41,283 bases of DNA from Clostridia bacterium (GTDB taxonomy: Bacteria > Bacillota > Clostridia > Monoglobales > Monoglobaceae). Where the stretch lies: NCBI GenBank assembly GCA_017503225.1, contig JAFVTM010000021.1:1-41283 (forward strand). The letters run 5' to 3'. Under the pieces are notes generated by a model. That model ran no database searches and was not told where the DNA came from. It worked only from the letters and a program-made list of their open reading frames with translations. Positions 35,580-41,283 of the stretch are shown in pieces (positions within the stretch are counted from its first letter, which is position 1; each line of letters begins with the position of its first letter). The translations under genes were made by a program, and so were the position numbers.

Positions 35580-35622
35580 GCCTTGTGGGGTTCAATACCC
35601 CTCGGCTTAATCTTTTCAAAAG
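35577..35622 (+). terminator. Hairpin between uppP and ftsK (weak terminator or attenuator)
   Basis: TTAAGCC ... GGCTTAA encloses GGGG-TTCAATA-CCCC, just after the uppP stop codon. The tail ATCTTTTC is only a partial T tract, so termination may be leaky. The inner arm looks like a tRNA T-stem and loop (see findings). Confidence 0.5.
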
Positions 35623-35646
35623 AAAAAACGGTGGTGTTATTAAATT

Positions 35647-38331
35647 ATGGCTGAAAGAAAAAAGTCTGCAACAACAAAGAAAACGGCGGCTGAAAGAAAA
35701 CGGGCGGCAAGTCAGGCACGGGCAAAGACTATGGCAAAAAAGACCCGTGGCGTTGAAGTCAGGGGCATAATACTTATTGCTCTGGGACTTTTCTTTGCTA
35801 CAACTTTCTTTACTGATGCAACCGGTGCTTTTGGGCACTATTTCAAGGAAATACTTATGGGACTTTTTGGGGGACCGGCGGTGATTTTCTTTGTGTTCCT
35901 TATCTGGACAGGCATTACGCTGTTCCTTGAAAAGAAAAGCGGAAAGGCACAATATAAGGTGTGGTTGCTTTTTGCGTTTATGGTGGTTGCGTCTGTTATG
36001 TGGGCGATTTTCTGCGAAAATACCGAGTGGGCTTATGACGGCTTTATTTCCGGAATAAAGGAAATGTATTCCCGAGGTGTTGACGGCGACAGCGGTGTTA
36101 TCGGCACGCTCCTTTGCATAGGAATTGTTAAGTGCATTGGCACGGTGGGAACAACCATTTTGTCTGTGGCGCTTCTCCTTATTTTGTTTGTACTTCTTAC
36201 TGAGGTGTCAATCGAGAAGCTGTTTAAACGTATCGCCCTTTGGCTCAAGAAAAATAAAGAGAATATTGCAAAGAGCCTTGATGAAGAAATAGATATGGAA
36301 ATTGAAGAAAAGGCGGACAGCGAAAAGAAGGGCCTCTTTGGAAGAAAGAAAAAGGACAAGATTCAAAAGGATGAGGTGTCTGAAGTTAAACAGGTCGGCG
36401 ATGTGCCTCACAAAAGTCCGAATAGCGATTATTTTGATGTTTATTTCAGCGGACAAGCTATTGAAGAGGTAGCAAAATCCACATCGGCGCCAAAGAAACG
36501 CTTTAAGTTTGAGGATGAGGCTGACGAAACCCAGGAGGCTATCCGTGAGGTTCTTGAAAAGCATAGTGCCGAGGACAAGGGAACTGTTATTTCGACGGAT
36601 AGTAGCGGCGGTGTGCTTACAAATCTTCCGGGTGCGGATGGAACATTCAAGGAAGAAAACGGTGAATTTGAACCGCCAAGTCTTGTGCAGATGGAGGAAA
36701 GGGTTGACCCACTCACTCAGGCGGCGCTTGACAGCGGTGTGCCTATGGACCGCGCGGTAGAGGCGGGAAAGCGTCTCAGCCAGCAAGAAGTTTTGCAAGC
36801 TGCGAACAGCGTGGACGCGGCGGCGAAGGAAAATATTGAGGCGACAAAGCTTATAAATTATAAACTCCCGTCGGTTTCTCTTCTTGCAAAACCCAAGCCC
36901 AAAACAAAAAGCCGCGCTGAAATAAAGCACGAGCTTGAGGACAAGGCGAACAGACTTCTTGAGACTTTAGCAAGCTTCAAGGTGGATGCGAAAATTATCA
37001 ATATTACACAAGGCCCGTCTGTTACAAGATTTGAGCTTCAACCGGGGTTTGGAATAAAGGTTTCAAAAATAACAAACCTTGCAGATGATATCGCTCTGAG
37101 CCTGGCGGCATCTGGCGTGCGTATTGAGGCGCCTATCCCGGGTAAATCTGCCATAGGTATTGAAATTCCAAATGAAACACCAAGTCCTGTGCCTATCCGT
37201 GAGGTTATTGACAGCGAAAAGTTCCGTGAGTTTAAGTCAAAGACTGCTTTTGCACTTGGCAAGGATATTGCCGGAAATTGTGTTGTGGCGGATATTGCGA
37301 ACTTCCCTCACGTTTTGATCGCGGGTGCTACCGGTTCGGGTAAGAGTGTTTGTATAAATTCGCTTATTACCAGTATTTTGTATAAAGCAAAGCCAAACGA
37401 GGTCAAGATGATAATGGTTGACCCCAAAATGGTGGAGCTTGGCGTTTATAACGGAATCCCTCATCTTCTTATCCCTGTTGTTACCGACCCCAAGCACGCG
37501 GCAGGTGCGCTTAACTGGGCTGTTGCTGAAATGAAAAACCGTTATCAGCTGATGAAAGACAATAAGGTGAGAAACCTTATGGGGTACAACGAACTTATGG
37601 AGGAAATGGGTACCCCTGAAAACAAGCTGCCTGAGATTGTTATTATAATTGACGAGCTTGCTGACCTTATGCTTGCTGCTAAAAACGAGGTGGAGGATGC
37701 CATAAATAGCTTAGCTGCCCTTGCAAGAGCTGCCGGAATGTATCTGGTTATTGCGACGCAAAGACCATCGGTTGATGTTATCACAGGTGTAATCAAGGCA
37801 AATGTTCCATCAAGAATTTCTTTTGCGGTATCGTCTCAGGTGGATAGCCGTACCATTCTTGATAGTATGGGGGCAGAAAAGCTTCTTGGAAAGGGTGATA
37901 TGCTCTATGCTCCAAGAGGTGCTGTGAAACCCATAAGAATTCAGGGCAACTTCTTGTCAGATGAAGAAATTGAGGGAATAATTTCATATATAAAGAAACA
38001 ATATGAAGCCGTATATGATGAAAGCATCCTTGAACATATCGAGAGAGAGCAGGAGAGCGGCGCCGACAGCGATGACGATGACAGCCATACAAGAAGCGGC
38101 GAAAAAGATGAACTTTTTTGGAAAGCGGCAGAGCTTGCTTTTGAATCAGGTCAGGCATCTGTTGCTATGCTCCAGAGAAAGTACAAGGTTGGCTATCAGA
38201 GGGCTGCGAGAATTATTGACCAGCTTGAGGAGAACAGAATTATTGGACCTTATGAGGGCACAAAGCCCCGTCAGGTGCTGATAAGCCGTGCGGAGCTTAA
38301 TGAAATGATGATGAATAATTCTGACAGATAG
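35647..38331 (+). CDS. ftsK: DNA translocase FtsK/SpoIIIE
   Basis: An 894-residue double-strand DNA pump acting at the septum in chromosome segregation and, in spore formers, forespore translocation. After a Lys/Arg/Ala-rich N-terminus come four membrane helices (about 38-185), a charged linker (about 200-420), the alpha-beta motor with Walker A GATGSGKS (560-567) and Walker B IIIDELADLM (D669, E670), and a C-terminal gamma winged helix (about 819-885, with RKYKVGYQRAARIIDQLEENRIIG) that reads KOPS/SRS-type sequences. ATG lies after a G-rich site, GGTGGTG. The linker holds an acidic/Lys stretch (about 215-250) and a short acidic spacer (DSDDDD) before gamma. Confidence 0.95.
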   Translation: MAERKKSATTKKTAAERKRAASQARAKTMAKKTRGVEVRGIILIALGLFFATTFFTDATGAFGHYFKEILMGLFGGPAVIFFVFLIWTGITLFLEKKSGKAQYKVWLLFAFMVVASVMWAIFCENTEWAYDGFISGIKEMYSRGVDGDSGVIGTLLCIGIVKCIGTVGTTILSVALLLILFVLLTEVSIEKLFKRIALWLKKNKENIAKSLDEEIDMEIEEKADSEKKGLFGRKKKDKIQKDEVSEVKQVGDVPHKSPNSDYFDVYFSGQAIEEVAKSTSAPKKRFKFEDEADETQEAIREVLEKHSAEDKGTVISTDSSGGVLTNLPGADGTFKEENGEFEPPSLVQMEERVDPLTQAALDSGVPMDRAVEAGKRLSQQEVLQAANSVDAAAKENIEATKLINYKLPSVSLLAKPKPKTKSRAEIKHELEDKANRLLETLASFKVDAKIINITQGPSVTRFELQPGFGIKVSKITNLADDIALSLAASGVRIEAPIPGKSAIGIEIPNETPSPVPIREVIDSEKFREFKSKTAFALGKDIAGNCVVADIANFPHVLIAGATGSGKSVCINSLITSILYKAKPNEVKMIMVDPKMVELGVYNGIPHLLIPVVTDPKHAAGALNWAVAEMKNRYQLMKDNKVRNLMGYNELMEEMGTPENKLPEIVIIIDELADLMLAAKNEVEDAINSLAALARAAGMYLVIATQRPSVDVITGVIKANVPSRISFAVSSQVDSRTILDSMGAEKLLGKGDMLYAPRGAVKPIRIQGNFLSDEEIEGIISYIKKQYEAVYDESILEHIEREQESGADSDDDDSHTRSGEKDELFWKAAELAFESGQASVAMLQRKYKVGYQRAARIIDQLEENRIIGPYEGTKPRQVLISRAELNEMMMNNSDR

Positions 38332-38484
38332 TGGAAATAATCATAAAAAGCTCATATTTACTGTGCATTTGGCTCAAAACAGGCGTCTCAAAATTGTCAA
38401 AAGTCACAAAAATATAAAAAAATACAGAAAACTATGGAAATTTATAAAATAATGTAGTAAAATATAAAAAACATTATTATTACA

Positions 38485-38505
38485 TTTAAATATTTTATAT
38501 TTAAA
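38485..38505 (+). promoter_or_regulatory. AT palindrome just ahead of hup ribosome site
   Basis: TTTAAATAT-TTT-ATATTTAAA, a perfect 9-bp hairpin or dyad, ends two bases before AAAAGGAG. The 190 bases between ftsK and hup are very AT-rich; no promoter there is clear enough to name. Confidence 0.45.
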
Positions 38506-38523
38506 GAAAAGGAGTTTTTAAAA

Positions 38524-38799
38524 ATGAACAAGACAGAATTGATTTCAGCAATGGCTGAAAAAGCAAATCTTTCAAAGAAAGACGCAGAAGCTGCTCTTAA
38601 CGCTTTTGTTTGCGCAGTAGAAGGTGCTCTTGCAAAGGGCGACAAAGTTCAGTTGGTTGGCTTCGGCGGCTTCGAAGTTAGAGAAAGAGCTGCAAGAACA
38701 GGCAGAAATCCTCAGACAGGTGCTGAAATGAAGATTGCTGCTGCTAAAGTTCCTACTTTCAAGGCAGGCAAAGCTCTTAAAGACCTTATCAACAAATAA
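38524..38799 (+). CDS. hup: DNA-binding protein HU
   Basis: A 91-residue histone-like protein that bends and compacts DNA as a dimer. It has the typical start [21 protein letters not shown], the core [20 protein letters not shown], the beta-arm RNPQTG with the intercalating proline (about residue 63), and the C-terminal [19 protein letters not shown] precedes the ATG. It is flanked upstream by an AT palindrome and downstream by a strong terminator, so it is a single-gene transcript. Confidence 0.96.
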   Translation: MNKTELISAMAEKANLSKKDAEAALNAFVCAVEGALAKGDKVQLVGFGGFEVRERAARTGRNPQTGAEMKIAAAKVPTFKAGKALKDLINK

Positions 38800-38816
38800 T
38801 AAAGTCAAAAAGCTTG

Positions 38817-38843
38817 AAAAGAACGCCTTTGGGCGTTCTTTTT
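38817..38843 (+). terminator. Terminator of hup
   Basis: GAACGCC (38821-38827), TTTG, GGCGTTC (38832-38838), extended by AAAA and TTTT flanks and ending in T5. Confidence 0.92.
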
Positions 38844-38877
38844 GCGTGTTTGCTATTTTTTAGAAAGGAAGATTTTT

Positions 38878-39132
38878 ATGAAAAGTTATTCGTATAAAAC
38901 TCGGGGAACCTGCTCAAGAGAAATTCATTTTGACCTTGACGGTGACGTTGTGAAAAATGTACGCTTCGTTATGGGTTGCATGGGAAATACTCAAGGGGTA
39001 GCAAGACTTGTGGAGGGAATGAGCGTTGATGAAGCTATCTCAAGACTTTCAGGCATAGACTGCGGCGGACGGGGAACATCTTGTCCTGACCAACTGGCAA
39101 AGGCACTTGCTGCGGCAAAAGATACGGAATAA
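38878..39132 (+). CDS. TSCPD-domain four-cysteine protein
   Basis: An 84-residue protein of the small family named for its TSCPD motif (residues 67-71), related to the C-terminal domain of B12-dependent ribonucleotide reductase NrdJ. Four cysteines (12, 34, 62, 69) are the usual count for the stand-alone family and suggest metal binding or a redox role; no activity is established. The start is the ATG at 38878 after AGAAAGGAAG. A TTG-started extension from 38842 would run out of the hup terminator and is rejected. It lies alone between hup and the str operon, and no terminator is evident after it. Confidence 0.88.
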   Translation: MKSYSYKTRGTCSREIHFDLDGDVVKNVRFVMGCMGNTQGVARLVEGMSVDEAISRLSGIDCGGRGTSCPDQLAKALAAAKDTE

Positions 39133-39218
39133 TGATATTTTGACGAATTGCCAAAAGTCAGGGGTTTAAAGCCACAATAAATTGTGAAAAATTTTAAAAT
39201 AAACCATATATGTAGTAC

Positions 39219-39247
39219 TTGACAAATGGGTTTAAACTTGGTACAAT
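39219..39247 (+). promoter_or_regulatory. Promoter of the str operon
   Basis: TTGACA (39219-39224), a 17-base spacer and TACAAT (39242-39247). The leader that follows has a hairpin GGGATAGT / ACTATTCC (39267-39274 and 39286-39293), which might bind a ribosomal protein. Confidence 0.85.
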
Positions 39248-39322
39248 AAGATGTATTTTTAATATTGGGATAGTGCGGTATTTTGACTATTCCGGCAGGC
39301 AAAAATGCAAAGGTGAAATAAA

Positions 39323-39568
39323 ATGGAAAGAATAAAAACGAGTGCTCACGTGGTGGGACTCAAACAGACCAAAAAGGCTATCGAGGCAGGCAGGGCAGAG
39401 CTTGTGTTTGTTGCAAGAGATGCTGACAGCCATGTGGTGTTTCCTCTCGAAAGGCTTTGCGGTGAAAAAGACGTTGCGGTGGTTTATGTCAATAACATGA
39501 AAGAGCTTGGAAAGGCTTGTCACGTTGAGGTGCCCACTGCGGTTGCTACTATTGTTAAAGACGCATAA
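39323..39568 (+). CDS. L7Ae/L30e-family RNA-binding protein (YbxF-like)
   Basis: An 81-residue kink-turn-binding protein of the L7Ae/S12e/Gadd45 family, like Bacillus YbxF. Visible: GLKQTKKAIEAGRAELVFVARDAD and the C-terminal ACHVEVPTAVATIV, equivalent to the RNA-recognition loop of L7Ae. It is small and basic, and ATG follows AAAGGTGA. In Bacillus the gene sits between rpoC and rpsL; here it heads the transcript, directly after a strong promoter, followed by rpsL 56 bases later. The ribosomal association is known for the family; the exact RNA target here is not. Confidence 0.9.
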   Translation: MERIKTSAHVVGLKQTKKAIEAGRAELVFVARDADSHVVFPLERLCGEKDVAVVYVNNMKELGKACHVEVPTAVATIVKDA

Positions 39569-39624
39569 TCTGCGTTTTTATATGGGCTTTGCCCACTTAT
39601 ATTATATACAGGAGGTGAAAATAA

Positions 39625-40044
39625 TTGCCAACATTTAACCAGCTTGTTAAGAAAGGCAGACAGACTGCGGAAAAGAAATCTACAGCACCGGCTCTTCTCA
39701 AAGGTTTCAACACTATCAAGAAGAGATATACCGATCAGGATTCTCCGCAAAAACGTGGTGTTTGTACTTCTGTTAGAACTATGACACCTAAAAAGCCTAA
39801 CTCAGCGCTCCGTAAGGTTGCCAGAGTTCGTCTTACAAATGGTATCGAAGTTTCTGCTTATATTCCCGGTATTGGTCACAATCTCCAGGAACATAGCGTA
39901 GTGCTTATCCGTGGCGGTAGAGTTAAGGACCTCCCTGGTGTTCGTTATCACATTATCCGTGGTACACTTGATACTCAGGGCGTTCAGAAACGTAACCAGT
40001 CAAGATCTAAGTACGGAGCTAAGAGACCTAAAGAAGGTAAGTAA
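39625..40044 (+). CDS. rpsL: 30S ribosomal protein S12
   Basis: A 139-residue decoding-site protein. The start is TTG at 39625, seven bases after AGGAGGTG; the product begins [13 protein letters not shown], as in other Gram-positives. The PNSA loop (K57-P58-N59-S60-A61) with the lysine linked to streptomycin sensitivity is wild type, as is the second loop, [10 protein letters not shown]. The C-terminus GAKRPKEGK is canonical. Confidence 0.97.
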   Translation: MPTFNQLVKKGRQTAEKKSTAPALLKGFNTIKKRYTDQDSPQKRGVCTSVRTMTPKKPNSALRKVARVRLTNGIEVSAYIPGIGHNLQEHSVVLIRGGRVKDLPGVRYHIIRGTLDTQGVQKRNQSRSKYGAKRPKEGK

Positions 40045-40209
40045 GACAAAAATTTTAGTATGAAATTTACTTTATAGTGCGTATTACTATTTTATATATA
40101 AAAGACGGCGCGTCTTTGGCAATAATATGTAGTACAGCACTAGCAGTATCCAATTTGGGTATTGAGTACCTGTGGATAGCATTTACCACAAAGAATGGAG
40201 GGAAGATAA
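40045..40209 (+). promoter_or_regulatory. Structured rpsL-rpsG spacer, possible S7 control site
   Basis: A 165-base gap holding a perfect 7-bp hairpin AAAGACG-GCG-CGTCTTT (40101-40117), then a nested hairpin with TATCCA ... TGGATA enclosing GGTA ... TACC, and GTGG ... CCAC just ahead of the rpsG site GGAGGG. The last two overlap and could be alternative folds. In E. coli S7 represses its own synthesis by binding this spacer; whether that applies here is inference. Confidence 0.4.
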
Positions 40210-40680
<471 letters not shown>

Positions 40681-40681
40681 T

Positions 40682-40860
40682 TTTGCTTTGAAATTTACTT
40701 CATCTTTGGCAGCGTTGTTCGGTGACGAAAAATGCTCATGTGTATCATACACACTCCGCTTTTTCGCACCTTACATCTACCAAATCTAAAGCAAATTTCT
40801 TTGCAAAATAGAACAGCTTTGAAAATCGCCTCATCTTCGGCGAATTTTTTAGCAAAATCC
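40682..40860. repeat. Folded intergenic repeat between rpsG and fusA, with partial second copy
   Basis: The core hairpin spans 40721-40770: GGTG, CGAAAAA, GC and TGTGTA pair with TACACA, GC, TTTTTCG and CACC around a TCA loop, with small bulges (19 bp in all). Outside it CTTTGG/CCAAA and TTTGCTTT (40682-40689) / AAAGCAAA (40788-40795) nest. A second unit starts at 40816: GCTTTGAAAATCGCCTCATC lines up with GCTTTGAAATTTACTTCATC at 40685 and has its own hairpin CGCC...GGCG. This modular arrangement looks like a dispersed palindromic repeat family inserted in the operon, or an mRNA processing element. Confidence 0.7.
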
Positions 40861-40922
40861 AACACGGAACTTAAGCCGATTTTTGATTTTAATTTAACAC
40901 TTATGTGTTGAAAGGAGTTACT

Positions 40923-41283
40923 ATGGGTAGAGCGTATTCGCTTGAAAGAACAAGAAATATCGGTATCATGGCTCACATCGATGCCGGTAAGACAACTACA
41001 ACCGAAAGAATCTTGTATTACACAGGCATCAACCACAAGCTTGGTGAAACCCTTGAAGGCGGCGCGACCATGGACTGGATGGCTCAGGAGCAGGAGCATG
41101 GTATTACAATTACCTCTGCTGCTACAACATGTTTCTGGGAACCTAAAGAAGGTCCTTATGGTGGATTAAAGCACAGAATCAATATCATCGATACTCCCGG
41201 ACACGTTGACTTTACTGTTGAAGTTCAGCGTTCACTGAGAGTTCTTGACGGTTCTGTTACTGTTATGTGCGCTAAGGGTGGTG
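40923..41283 (+). CDS. fusA: Elongation factor G, N-terminal fragment
   Basis: The first 120 codons of the translocation GTPase, cut by the right edge. The G1 P-loop AHIDAGKT is at residues 17-24, the switch region carries [18 protein letters not shown], and G3 is DTPGH (90-94). ATG follows AAAGGAG. A 5-bp hairpin AACAC-TTAT-GTGTT (40896-40909) touches the ribosome site. Last gene of the visible str operon; tuf would be expected next. Confidence 0.96.
   Translation, partial: MGRAYSLERTRNIGIMAHIDAGKTTTTERILYYTGINHKLGETLEGGATMDWMAQEQEHGITITSAATTCFWEPKEGPYGGLKHRINIIDTPGHVDFTVEVQRSLRVLDGSVTVMCAKGG

Noticed and set aside
35577-35622. A real tRNA gene
   Set aside because: Only a T-arm-like hairpin; no D-arm, anticodon arm or room for them next to uppP.
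38842-38877. TTG-started extension of the TSCPD gene
   Set aside because: It begins inside the hup terminator tail; the ATG at 38878 has a good ribosome site and matches the family start.
40695-41099. Minus-strand open frame of 134 codons antisense to the rpsG-fusA gap and fusA
   Set aside because: It runs through the folded repeat and the conserved fusA start with no family resemblance.

Overview
The window reads as a chromosomal segment of an anaerobic, low-to-mid GC, Gram-positive member of the Clostridia (Bacillota). This rests on gene content: strong AGGAGG ribosome sites with occasional GTG/TTG starts, TTGACA-17-TATAAT promoters, paired GlgC/GlgD, AddB, a Noc/ParB-type protein, a SpoIIQ-like M23 protein, formate-THF ligase, a ZTP riboswitch and a clostridial-style str operon headed by an L7Ae-like protein. 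No rRNA, tRNA, CRISPR array, transposase or phage gene was seen. Once the two mini-genes near 17.5 kb are counted, no gene-free stretch exceeds 300 bases.

Layout. (1) 1-5.3 kb, minus strand: a heterodimeric ABC exporter pair (the second half runs off the left edge) and an addB nuclease gene, separated by a terminator. (2) 5.4-15.8 kb, plus strand: a GH13 amylase-type enzyme, then a full glycogen operon glgB-glgC-glgD-glgA-glgP with its own promoter and terminator. It makes ADP-glucose, polymerises and branches it, and mobilises it as glucose-1-phosphate. (3) 15.8-17.8 kb, minus strand: an AEC-family permease, a DUF5662-like protein, and two tandem cysteine-rich mini-proteins (42 and 49 aa). 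(4) 17.9-32.8 kb, plus strand: tmk, then a purine operon under a consensus promoter and a ZTP riboswitch: purE, a purF-like gene, purM, purN, a PurO-type IMP cyclohydrolase, purB, a stand-alone AICAR formyltransferase, a large folded inverted repeat, purD, purL (broken by one extra A) and fhs. Fhs makes the 10-formyl-THF used by the formyltransferases and signalled by ZTP, so operon content and riboswitch fit together. (5) 32.9-38.8 kb: noc/parB-like, SpoIIQ-like M23 protein, uppP, ftsK/spoIIIE and hup, a nucleoid, envelope and sporulation neighbourhood. (6) 38.9 kb to the end: a four-cysteine TSCPD protein, then the str operon (L7Ae-like, rpsL, rpsG, fusA running off the right edge), with a structured repeat between rpsG and fusA.

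Points most worth a second look: the three-way-junction-like inverted repeat inside the purine operon; the PurF homologue with no N-terminal cysteine nucleophile; the split route to IMP (PurO plus formyltransferase-only PurH); the A6 frameshift in purL; the tandem cysteine-rich membrane mini-proteins; the folded repeat between rpsG and fusA; and a perfect inverted repeat that masks part of the ribosome site of the SpoIIQ-like gene.
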